A stretch of 35,726 nucleotides of DNA from Geobacteraceae bacterium (lineage in GTDB: Bacteria; Desulfobacterota; Desulfuromonadia; Geobacterales; Geobacteraceae): contig JAMXLF010000079.1 in NCBI GenBank assembly GCA_024281055.1, positions 1 to 35,726 of the forward strand. Direction: 5' to 3'. A program made the translations under genes and the position numbers. Positions within the stretch are counted from its first letter, which is position 1. Each line of letters opens with the position of its first letter. Below are positions 14,473 to 21,242 of the stretch, piece after piece. The notes beneath the pieces were generated by a model, which was given only the letters and a program-made list of their open reading frames with translations, was not told the origin of the DNA and ran no database searches.

Positions 14473-16848
14473 TCAGCATGTATCCCCAAGCCCACAGATC
14501 GTCAGCAGCCTCTCCATATCCAGGTGCCTTTCCAGATGGTCGGCGAGGAGCTCGAAGGGGTCGCCGGCGGGAGCTTCGTCGGCAGGCTGCGGCAGCCCCT
14601 TCTCCCGCCTGAGCCTGTTCAGGAAAGCGTTCCGGAAGCCGTGATTGTCGAAGATGCCGTGGAGGTAAGTGCCGAAGACCCGGCCGTCCAGGGAAACCGC
14701 GCCGTCCTGGATCGTCGTCTCCCTGCCGGAGCGGCTGACTATGGTGGCAAACGGCCGGGCCTCCCGCCCGAGGAGCGTCTCCCCCATGTGGATCTCATAT
14801 CCCGCGAGGAGCCCGTCGCAGCCGGGCGCGGCGAGGCAGCCGGCCGGGAGGAGCCGGGCCTCGGCCTGGTGCGTCTCCTTGTGCAGCAGCAGGGCGGTCT
14901 CCGCATCGAGGAGCGCCAGCCCCTGGGCCTCCCGGATAGCGGACTCCACGTTGAACGGGTCGAGCACTTTCCTGCCGAGCATCTGGTAGCCGCCGCAGAT
15001 GCCGAACACCACCCCCTCGAACGCCTTGAGCGCCGCGAACAACCCCCGTTCCATGAGGAAGAAAAGGTCAGTGGTGGTGGACTTGCTCCCCGGCAGGATC
15101 ACCACGTCGAGGCCGGCCAGTTCATGGGGCCCGTCGATGTAGCTGAGCTCCACATCGGGCTCCGCCTCCAGCGCATCGAAGTCGGTGAAGTTGGATATCC
15201 GCGGCAGCCGGACCACGCCGATCCGGATCTTGCCTTCCCCGGTTCCCGGTTCCCGGTTCCCGGTCCCTTTGCGCGTCAGCGCAACGCTGTCCTCGTCGGG
15301 AATCCGGAAGCCGCTGAACCAGGGGACCACGCCTATGACAGGCACCCCGGTCCGCTCTTCCACGAACCTGATCCCCGGTTCGAGGAGCGACGGCTCGCCA
15401 CGGAACTTGTTGATGATGATCCCCCTGACCCGTGCCCGTTCCGTGGAGTCGAGAAGCTCCAGGGTGCCGACGATCTGGGCGAACACCCCGCCCCGATCGA
15501 TATCGGCCACGAGGATGACCGGACAGTCGGCCATCTCCGCCACCTTCAGGTTGGCGATATCGTGAGCCTTGAGGTTGATCTCGGCAATGCTTCCGGCCCC
15601 CTCGATAACGACGAACTCACAGCGTTCGCGCAGGCGGGCAAAGCTCTCCCGGACCTTCACGAAGGCGTGCGGCTTGTAGGCGTTGTACTCTCCCACCGCC
15701 ATGTTCCCCACGACCTTCCCCTGGACGATGACCTGGCTCCCGGTGTCCGAATTGGGCTTGAGGAGGACGGGGTTCATGTCCGTGTGGGGCGGGATGCCGC
15801 AGGCCATCGCCTGCACCGCCTGGGCCCGACCGATCTCTCCCCCCTCGGGGGTGACGAAGGAGTTGAGAGCCATGTTCTGGGACTTGAACGGCGCCACGCT
15901 CATCCCCCGCCGCTTGAGGATCCTGCAGAAGCCGGCGGTCAGCACCGATTTCCCCACATCCGACGCGGTGCCACACACCATGAGGGCTTTGCCCTCATGG
16001 TGTTCAATGTTCGATGTTCTATGTTCAAGGTTATTGTCTTTGGACTTTAAACCTTGAACCTTGAACCTTGAACTCGCGGCGTAGCCGCGCGGCGTCACCA
16101 TCCTTCCTTCCCCGTCCACGAAGGTGGCGGCGTTGCCGATGATGACGATGGAGAACATGTCGACCTCGTGGCCGAGCATATCCGCTAGGGTGGTGACCAC
16201 CCGCTTCTCTCCCGCCCGGCAGGCGTTGCGCACGATTCCCACCGGGGTCGCGGCTGGCCGCACGGCAAGAAGGATCTCCCGGGCGATTTCCAGGTGCCGC
16301 ACCCGTCCCTTGCTCCGCGGGTTGTAGAGAGCCACCACGAAGTCGGCCGCGGCCGCAGCCGCAAGCCGCCGTTCAATGGCTTCCCATGGCGTGAGGAGAT
16401 CGGAGAGGGAGATCACTGCGAAGTCGTGCATGAGGGGGGCACCGAGCACCGCCGCCGCCGCCTGCACCGCCGAAACCCCGGGGACGATGACGATCTCCAC
16501 GTCCCGTAGGGGCACCCCCCCGTGGGTGCCCGGATCAGGGCAGGCACAGGGGCCAGCCCCTACGAGTTCGAAAACCAGCCCCGCCATGCCGTAAATCCCC
16601 GCATCGCCGCCGGAGACGAGAGCCACGGTTTTACCGGAGGCGGCCAGAGCCAGGGCCTGCTCGCACCGTTCCACCTCCCGCATCATCCCGGAGGAGACCA
16701 CCTCCTTACCGGCCAGAAGAGGCGTCACAAGGTCGAGGTAGGTTTGGTAGCCCACGACGGCGTCGGCCGCTGCAATGGCCTCCCGCGCCTCGAACGTCAT
16801 ATGGTTCGGGTCGCCGGGACCGATCCCGACGACATACAGCTTGGACAT
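14473..16848 (-). CDS. CbiH/CobJ precorrin-3B C17-methyltransferase fused to CobQ cobyric acid synthase
   Basis: 791 residues in one frame. Residues 1-257 are CbiH (CobJ), the SAM-dependent ring-contracting C17-methyltransferase: VGIGPGDPNHMT, LVSGGDAGIYGM, VIVPGVSAVQAAAAVLGAPL and SLSDLLTPWE. Residues 284-791 are CobQ/CbiP, the ATP- and glutamine-dependent amidase making cobyric acid: ALMVCGTASDVGKS, ADIDRGGVFAQ, RLPRISNFTDFDALE, FGICGGYQML with Cys618, and TYLHGIFDN. The joint (258-283) is translated from heptanucleotide repeats, and no stop lies between. A GTAGGGGC element is translated as residues 96-114, and a GGTTCCC heptamer array near 528-536. An internal ATG before VCGTASD could let CobQ be made alone. 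The start is ATG 16848 with GAGG upstream. It is the last gene of the operon. Confidence 0.88.
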   Translation of the reverse strand: MSKLYVVGIGPGDPNHMTFEAREAIAAADAVVGYQTYLDLVTPLLAGKEVVSSGMMREVERCEQALALAASGKTVALVSGGDAGIYGMAGLVFELVGAGPCACPDPGTHGGVPLRDVEIVIVPGVSAVQAAAAVLGAPLMHDFAVISLSDLLTPWEAIERRLAAAAAADFVVALYNPRSKGRVRHLEIAREILLAVRPAATPVGIVRNACRAGEKRVVTTLADMLGHEVDMFSIVIIGNAATFVDGEGRMVTPRGYAASSRFKVQGLKSKDNNLEHRTSNIEHHEGKALMVCGTASDVGKSVLTAGFCRILKRRGMSVAPFKSQNMALNSFVTPEGGEIGRAQAVQAMACGIPPHTDMNPVLLKPNSDTGSQVIVQGKVVGNMAVGEYNAYKPHAFVKVRESFARLRERCEFVVIEGAGSIAEINLKAHDIANLKVAEMADCPVILVADIDRGGVFAQIVGTLELLDSTERARVRGIIINKFRGEPSLLEPGIRFVEERTGVPVIGVVPWFSGFRIPDEDSVALTRKGTGNREPGTGEGKIRIGVVRLPRISNFTDFDALEAEPDVELSYIDGPHELAGLDVVILPGSKSTTTDLFFLMERGLFAALKAFEGVVFGICGGYQMLGRKVLDPFNVESAIREAQGLALLDAETALLLHKETHQAEARLLPAGCLAAPGCDGLLAGYEIHMGETLLGREARPFATIVSRSGRETTIQDGAVSLDGRVFGTYLHGIFDNHGFRNAFLNRLRREKGLPQPADEAPAGDPFELLADHLERHLDMERLLTICGLGDTC
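15241..15267. repeat. GGTTCCC heptamer array inside cobQ
   Basis: Nearly four tandem units of GGTTCCC (the last shortened to GGTCCC), translated on the minus strand as GTGNREPGTG. It lies in the hinge between the synthetase and glutaminase domains. Confidence 0.85.
16001..16072. repeat. Heptamer arrays forming the cbiH-cobQ linker
   Basis: Four units of TGTTCNA (16001-16028) and three of CCTTGAA (16052-16072), separated by 23 bp. The two units are near reverse complements (CCTTGAA / TTCAAGG), so the array can also fold back. All of it is translated. Confidence 0.85.
16506..16563. repeat. GTAGGGGC...GCCCCTAC element inside cbiH
   Basis: A 58-bp element with GTAGGGGC and GCCCCTAC ends and two internal hairpins. 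It is nearly identical to 31962-32018 and related to 33100-33154. Here it is read through as residues 96-114 of CbiH, at a point where family members have only a short loop. Confidence 0.85.
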
Positions 16849-16874
16849 AAAAACCTCAAATCGTATTGATACTA

Positions 16875-17945
16875 TTATGTTGTTTCCGCGATCGCCAGGG
16901 TCACGTTGCCGCTCTTCACTTTCTTGAGAAGGAGAGTCCCACCGCCGGAGGCGAGCAGGGCAGCGGGCTCCGCCACGCCGATCGCGCCGATGGCCGCGAG
17001 GGCATGGCCGGAAGGGGGTGAAGGAACAGCAACTGCATTGAGCTGGTCACTCTCGAAGAAGGTGAGGGGTATGCCCCATTTCTCGGCAAAGGCGAGGAGC
17101 CCCGCCTCCGCCCGCTTGGCAACGGCGGTAGCGACGCAGCGCACGCTCTTCAGCGAGAGGAAGAGGCGCTTCAGGTGGGCGCAGACCACATCTTCGATCT
17201 CGTCGGCCGCGGTCCCGCTGTTGCAGCCGACCCCGAGTACGAGGTTCTGCGGCCGAAGGACGAGGAGGCGCTCCGGCTGGACCTGGGGGGGAAGACGTCG
17301 GTTGGTGACAAAGAGATACCCGCGGGCCGGGCTTTCCAGCGCCTCCACGAAGTTGCCGTGGAAGGAAAGCTTCCCCATGCCGTGGAAATAAGGACGAACC
17401 CGCTCGGTCGGATCGACCACCGCGATCTCCTCGCCGTCGAGGAGGAGGGCGTTAAGGGTCTTGACCCGTGCCAGATCGTCGATTACCCACCCTTGTTCTT
17501 TGGCGAGCATGTCGAATGAGGGGAGGCAGTTCGCGTCGGTTGCGGTGGTGATCACCTCCCGCGCCCCGGTTAGAAAGGCGCAGCGGCAGGCGAGCTCGTT
17601 GGCGCCACCCAGGTGCCCGGCAAGGAGCGAGATGGCGAACTTCCCCGCGTCATCCATCACCACCACCGCCGGATCGCACTCCTTTCCCTCCAGATGAGGC
17701 GCGACCAGTCGCACGACGATGCCGGTCGCCATGATGAAGACGAACCCGTCGTAGCTCTTCGTTTCGGCGGAAGACCAGAGCCGCCCCACCAGATCGTGGA
17801 GCTCGCCGGTGAACGGCAGCGCCCCCTTCCCCGCTTGCCCCGCGTATTTCTGGAGAACGAACAGCTCCGCGCTGCCGAAGCCGTTCCGCAGCCGCGTGCC
17901 GAGTTGGGCTCCGTTGCGGGTTATGGCGATGATGGCGATCTTCAC
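16875..17945 (-). CDS. cbiG: Cobalt-precorrin-5A hydrolase CbiG
   Basis: 356 residues. CbiG opens the delta-lactone of cobalt-precorrin-5A, releasing acetaldehyde, in the anaerobic pathway. The N-terminal part has FIMATGIVVRLVAPHLEGKECDPAVVVMDDAGKFAISLLAGHLGGANELA (about residues 69-118). The C-terminal CobE-like domain has LVLGVGCNSGTAADEIEDVV and FFESDQLNAVAVPSPP, ending in LLASGGGTLLLKKVKSGNVTLAIAE. The start is GTG 17945, with GAGGT six bases upstream. It lies 26 bp before cbiH and after a CT-rich repeat that separates it from cbiF. Its presence marks the early-cobalt route. Confidence 0.93.
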   Translation of the reverse strand: MKIAIIAITRNGAQLGTRLRNGFGSAELFVLQKYAGQAGKGALPFTGELHDLVGRLWSSAETKSYDGFVFIMATGIVVRLVAPHLEGKECDPAVVVMDDAGKFAISLLAGHLGGANELACRCAFLTGAREVITTATDANCLPSFDMLAKEQGWVIDDLARVKTLNALLLDGEEIAVVDPTERVRPYFHGMGKLSFHGNFVEALESPARGYLFVTNRRLPPQVQPERLLVLRPQNLVLGVGCNSGTAADEIEDVVCAHLKRLFLSLKSVRCVATAVAKRAEAGLLAFAEKWGIPLTFFESDQLNAVAVPSPPSGHALAAIGAIGVAEPAALLASGGGTLLLKKVKSGNVTLAIAETT

Positions 17946-17959
17946 AGCATACCTCTACG

Positions 17960-18045
17960 CCCTCACCCCTGCCCCTCTCCCAGAGGGCGAGGGGTGCAAC
18001 TATACCCTCTCCTTGGGGAGAGGGTGGCTGAAGGCCGGGTGAGGG
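17960..18045. repeat. CT-rich double-hairpin repeat between cbiF and cbiG
   Basis: It contains CCCTCTCC-TT-GGGGAGAGGG and CCCTC-ACCCC...GGGTGAGGG arms. It belongs to the same loose family as 11803-11888 and 34734-34806, and probably forms an RNA hairpin within the operon message. Confidence 0.6.
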
Positions 18046-18050
18046 GGATT

Positions 18051-18845
18051 TTACGTAATTACCCCCTTCCGGAATCCGTGGGCAAACTCTTTGTCGTACA
18101 GTTTCGACACGGCCGCCACTCCCTCACGACGGGCCTTGAGCACGTCCCCGACGATGATCAGCGCCTGCCGGTCGATCCCCGCCTCGCCGACCTTTGCGGC
18201 GATATCGGCAAGGGTCCCTTCCACCACCTGCTCGTCCGGCCACGAAGCCCTGGCCACGACCGCCACCGGCGTTGCCGGGGTGTAGGCCCCCTGGAGCAGT
18301 TCCGCCACCACCCGGTCGATCATGGCAACGGAGAGGTAGACGACAAGGGTCGCGCCGATCCGCGCGATCTCGGTGAGCCGCTCCCGCTCCGGCACAGGGG
18401 TCCTCCCCTCAAGACGGGTGAAGACCACCGTCTGGGAGACCTCCGGCAGGGTCAGCTCCTGCTTCAGGGTGGCTGCGGCGGCAAAGGCGCTCGTCACCCC
18501 GGGAACCACCTCATAGGCGATTCCCAAGGCATCGAGCGCCGCCATCTGTTCCTGGATAGCGCCATAGACGGCCGGGTCGCCGGTATGGAGACGCACAACA
18601 CGCTTCCCGTCAGCCACCGCCCGGGCGAGCAGCTGCGTCGTCTCCTCCAGGGTCATACCGGCGGAGTCGTACACCTCGGCATCGGGAGCGTAGGTACGCA
18701 CGAGTTCCCGGTCCACGAGGCTTCCGGCATAGACCACCACATCCGCCTCGCCCAGCAGCCGGGCGCCTTTAACCGTGATCAACTCGGCGTCGCCGGGACC
18801 GGCGCCGACAAAAAAGAGTTTTGCCACAGAGGACACAGAGTTCAC
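18051..18845 (-). CDS. cbiF: Cobalt-precorrin-4 C11-methyltransferase CbiF/CobM
   Basis: 264 residues. SAM-dependent methylation at C11 of cobalt-precorrin-4. The tetrapyrrole-methylase motifs are FFVGAGPGDAELITVKGARLL (about residues 11-31), RLHTGDPAVYGAIQEQMAALD, YEVVPGVTSAFAAAATLKQELTLPEVSQTVVFTRLEGRTPVPERE, and LVVYLSV. The TGDPAVYGA and LTLPE..QTV blocks separate CbiF from CbiL and CbiH. The longest frame starts at GTG 18845 with GAGG nine bases upstream. Its first codons (NSVSSVA) are translated from a CACAGAGG-type repeat, and a GTG at 18821 would give the canonical short N-terminus. The true start is uncertain. Confidence 0.92.
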   Translation of the reverse strand: MNSVSSVAKLFFVGAGPGDAELITVKGARLLGEADVVVYAGSLVDRELVRTYAPDAEVYDSAGMTLEETTQLLARAVADGKRVVRLHTGDPAVYGAIQEQMAALDALGIAYEVVPGVTSAFAAAATLKQELTLPEVSQTVVFTRLEGRTPVPERERLTEIARIGATLVVYLSVAMIDRVVAELLQGAYTPATPVAVVARASWPDEQVVEGTLADIAAKVGEAGIDRQALIIVGDVLKARREGVAAVSKLYDKEFAHGFRKGVIT

Positions 18846-18860
18846 AGAGAAAAACCTCGA
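18826..18860. repeat. CACAGAGGACACAGAG repeat at the cbiF start
   Basis: It reads CACAGAGGACACAGAG then TTCACAGAGAAAAACC, a dispersed-repeat sequence I recognise from many genomes. It overlaps the first codons of cbiF and contributes candidate GTG starts. Confidence 0.6.
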
Positions 18861-18936
18861 AAAACGGGATGAACGGGGATGTGCAGGATGTCAGGAATCA
18901 GAGAATAGCTGCCCGGCATGCCCAAAACGGCACAGC

Positions 18937-19039
18937 AAAAAGCTCCAGATGCAAGGCGCGCGAGGACCGGGACGCGAGGCGTACTGGAGGTACGTTGAGT
19001 GTCACGGCCCGGAGCTGCAACGCCGCAGATGGACTTTTT
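18937..19039. repeat. Long imperfect hairpin element between cbiL and cbiF
   Basis: About 103 bp. The outer arms are AAAAAGCTCCAGATGCAAGG and a right arm ending GCAGATGGACTTTTT; the centre is CGTAC-TGGAG-GTACG. Its centre (GGCGTA...TACGT(C/T)GAG) and layout match the element at 19820-19942. A separate small hairpin, ATAATGC-GAA-GCATTAT, follows at 19055-19071. Confidence 0.7.
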
Positions 19040-19082
19040 AGTGACACGTCACCGATAATGCGAAGCATTATATGCGAGCCGT

Positions 19083-19784
19083 TCACTTTTTGACGATCAA
19101 GAGCGACAGATAATCCAGCTTCTGCCCCAGCAGCCGCTCCAGATCGAACACCACCTCTTCCTCCGGCGCTCCGACCCGGCTGACGAATGCCGCGTTATGC
19201 TCCAGCCCGAGTTCCAAGAGGAGTTCATAGACCCCGTCAAACACCCGGCTCACCTTCATGAGCACCACGGTGTCGAAATCGAGGAGAACCCGGCGCAGGT
19301 CCTTTTCATCGAAGGCGGCCGGAATGATGGCGATCCGCTCCGAGGCCATGCCCAGCGGCAGGCCGGCGGCGATGGCCGCCGCATTGATGCTGGAGACGCC
19401 CGGCACCACCTCCACGGGGATATCGGGATACCTTTCCCGGAAGATGCGGTAGATGTACAGAAACGTGGAGTAGAGGAACGGGTCGCCGATGGTGACAAAA
19501 GCGACGTCCTGGCCGCCCCGGACTTTTTCCGCCACCTCCGCGGCGGCGGATTCCCAGAACTCGTCGAGCCCGGCCTGGTCCTTGCGCATGGGAAAGACCT
19601 GGATGATCACCTCCTGGCGCTGCCGGTCGAGAAGCGGCTCGACGATGGAGAGGGCATAGCTGGAGTCGGCGGGATTGGCGGTCGGCGCACAAATCACCTT
19701 CACCTCACGCAGCACCCGCTCCGCCTTGCGCGTCAGAAGCTCCGGGTCACCGGGCCCCACCCCCACCGCATAGATCTTGGCCAT
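19083..19784 (-). CDS. cbiL: Cobalt-factor II / precorrin-2 C20-methyltransferase CbiL/CobI
   Basis: 233 residues. SAM-dependent C20 methylation at the start of the branch. Motifs are YAVGVGPGDPELLTRKAERVL (residues 4-24), then PMRKDQAGLDEFWESAAAEVAEKVRGGQDVAFVTIGDPFLYSTFLYI (about 64-110), VEVVPGVSSINAAAIAAGLPLGMASERIAIIPA and TVVLMKVSR. The GDPFLYSTF and VPGVSS sequences are typical of this branch of the methylase family. The start is ATG 19784 behind GGAAG. It is flanked on both sides by long hairpin elements, which probably segment the operon mRNA. Confidence 0.94.
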   Translation of the reverse strand: MAKIYAVGVGPGDPELLTRKAERVLREVKVICAPTANPADSSYALSIVEPLLDRQRQEVIIQVFPMRKDQAGLDEFWESAAAEVAEKVRGGQDVAFVTIGDPFLYSTFLYIYRIFRERYPDIPVEVVPGVSSINAAAIAAGLPLGMASERIAIIPAAFDEKDLRRVLLDFDTVVLMKVSRVFDGVYELLLELGLEHNAAFVSRVGAPEEEVVFDLERLLGQKLDYLSLLIVKK

Positions 19785-19819
19785 GCTTCCAATCCTTTCG
19801 CGTGCTTCAATTCACACCA

Positions 19820-19942
19820 GGCGAATCCGATTTCGCGCGAAGAGCAAGGCGGCAAGGAGGGGCCGACGCAGGCGTAGCAGCGCTACGTCGAGGAGAGCCC
19901 CGACGCGGCCAACGCAGCTATTCGCGTGAAGGCGGATTCGCC
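19820..19942. repeat. Long hairpin element between cbiET and cbiL
   Basis: About 123 bp. The outer arms GGCGAATCCG (19820-19829) and CGGATTCGCC (19933-19942) are exact complements. Inner arms TTCGCGCGAA and TTCGCGTGAA are present, and the centre is CGTAG-CAG-CGCTACG. The element ends one base before the cbiET stop codon. It belongs to the same family as 18937-19039. Confidence 0.75.
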
Positions 19943-19943
19943 G

Positions 19944-21161
19944 CTACTCTTCGCGCTTTGCGGCGGAGATCACATATATCGGATGCAGCGCCTCGAACAT
20001 CTTGTACTCGGTGAGCCCGCGGGTCTTGGCAACGTTGACGCACGCCACCTCCACGGTGTAGCCGTGGTCCTCGAGGAACTCCACCGCCTTGGTCAGGGTG
20101 TCGAGGGTGACGGCGTTGAGGACGATCACCCCCTCGGGCTTGAGCCGCTTGTCCACCGCCTCGATGATCTCCTCGAGCATTCCGCCTGAGCCGCCGATGA
20201 AGACCCGGTCCGGGTCGGGAAGGTCGTCGAGACCCTCAGGCGCGAACGCCTCGATCAGCATGACGTTGCGGGAACCGAACTTCTTCAGGTTGTCGCGCAG
20301 AAAGCCGAGGTACTGGGGGTTTCGCTCCAGGGCGAACACCTTGCCGTTCGGCATCAGGTTTCCCGCCTCGATGGATACCGACCCGCTCCCCGCGCCGATG
20401 TCCCACATGACCAGGTCATTCTGGAGCTGGAGCTTGGCAAGCGTCACCGCCCGCACCTCCTGCTTGGTGATGAGTTTCTTGGCGGTGGCGAACGCCTCAT
20501 CGCTGATCCCCATGACCGGGTAGCTCTCAAGGAAAGGCTCCCATACCTTGACGAGGATGAGTATGTTGAGGGCCGACGCGGAAAGTTCCGCAAGCCCCCG
20601 GACATCGGTCTTGGTGAACTTCTCGGTGGGAAGCCCCATGTCCTCGCAGAGCCAGGCATCGTACCCCTCGGCGCCGCGGGTGATGAGCTCCCTGGCGATG
20701 GCCGCCGGGGTGTTCGTGGCATCGGTGAGGACCGCTACTTTCTCCGCAGCGATGATCCGGTCGATGGCATTCTTCATCCCCCGGCCATGGACCGACACGA
20801 AGATGGCGTCGTCCCACGGCTCCTTGATCCGGGCGAAGGCGTACTGGACGCTCGTCACGTTGGGGAAGATCTCGATCCGCTCCTTGGGGAGGTTGCGCAG
20901 GAGAAAACGGGCCACGCCGAAGAAGTTGGGGTCACCCGAGCCGAGGACCACCACCGGCTTCTCCGTGGTCTTCAGGTAGTCGAGCATGAGAGAGAGGTCG
21001 CCCAGCACCTGTTTTTCCCCTCTGAAATCGGGGAAGATATCCAGGTGTCGCTGGTGGCCGATGAGGACCTCGGCCTGGTTGATCACCTCGAGAGCCCTGG
21101 CGCCGAACCCTTCCCATCCCTCGATGCCGGCACCGATCAAGTAGATTTTCTGTTGAGACAT
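19944..21161 (-). CDS. cbiET: Bifunctional cobalt-precorrin-7 C5-methyltransferase / C15-methyltransferase-decarboxylase (CbiE-CbiT, CobL-like)
   Basis: 405 residues from ATG 21161, where GGAGGGG precedes; the open frame back to 21221 lacks a site. Residues 1-205 are CbiE: IYLIGAGIEGWEGF, VVVLGSGDPNFFGVARFLL, FPNVTSVQYAFARIKEPWDDA and FVSVHGRG. Residues about 215-405 are CbiT: GISDEAFATAKKLITKQEVRA, WDIGAGSGSVSIEAG (about 253-267), FALERNPQYLGFL and VFIGGSGGMLEEI. Together they methylate C5 and C15 and decarboxylate the C12 acetate chain. The fusion is common in this pathway (CobL-type). Its stop lies at the edge of a long hairpin element. Confidence 0.95.
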   Translation of the reverse strand: MSQQKIYLIGAGIEGWEGFGARALEVINQAEVLIGHQRHLDIFPDFRGEKQVLGDLSLMLDYLKTTEKPVVVLGSGDPNFFGVARFLLRNLPKERIEIFPNVTSVQYAFARIKEPWDDAIFVSVHGRGMKNAIDRIIAAEKVAVLTDATNTPAAIARELITRGAEGYDAWLCEDMGLPTEKFTKTDVRGLAELSASALNILILVKVWEPFLESYPVMGISDEAFATAKKLITKQEVRAVTLAKLQLQNDLVMWDIGAGSGSVSIEAGNLMPNGKVFALERNPQYLGFLRDNLKKFGSRNVMLIEAFAPEGLDDLPDPDRVFIGGSGGMLEEIIEAVDKRLKPEGVIVLNAVTLDTLTKAVEFLEDHGYTVEVACVNVAKTRGLTEYKMFEALHPIYVISAAKREE

Positions 21162-21242
21162 GCGTCCCCTCCGGTGAAACGAACATGGGTTTTTCGTTTC
21201 AGGCCATAAAGCAAGCGTCACAATTCCAAAAAAAGCGTTAAT

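Noticed and set aside
14524-16050. 508-codon plus-strand ORF
   Set aside because: Lies wholly antisense to cobQ, has a low-complexity Pro/Glu/Val-rich product with no family resemblance, and arises from GC-rich codon bias on the opposite strand.
16001-16072. Tandem repeats resembling a mini-CRISPR
   Set aside because: The units are 7 bp with no spacers, and there are no cas genes; they are heptamer tandem repeats in coding sequence.
17613-18872. 419-codon plus-strand ORF
   Set aside because: Antisense to cbiG and cbiF across a repeat; His/Arg/Gly-rich shadow product and no ribosome site.
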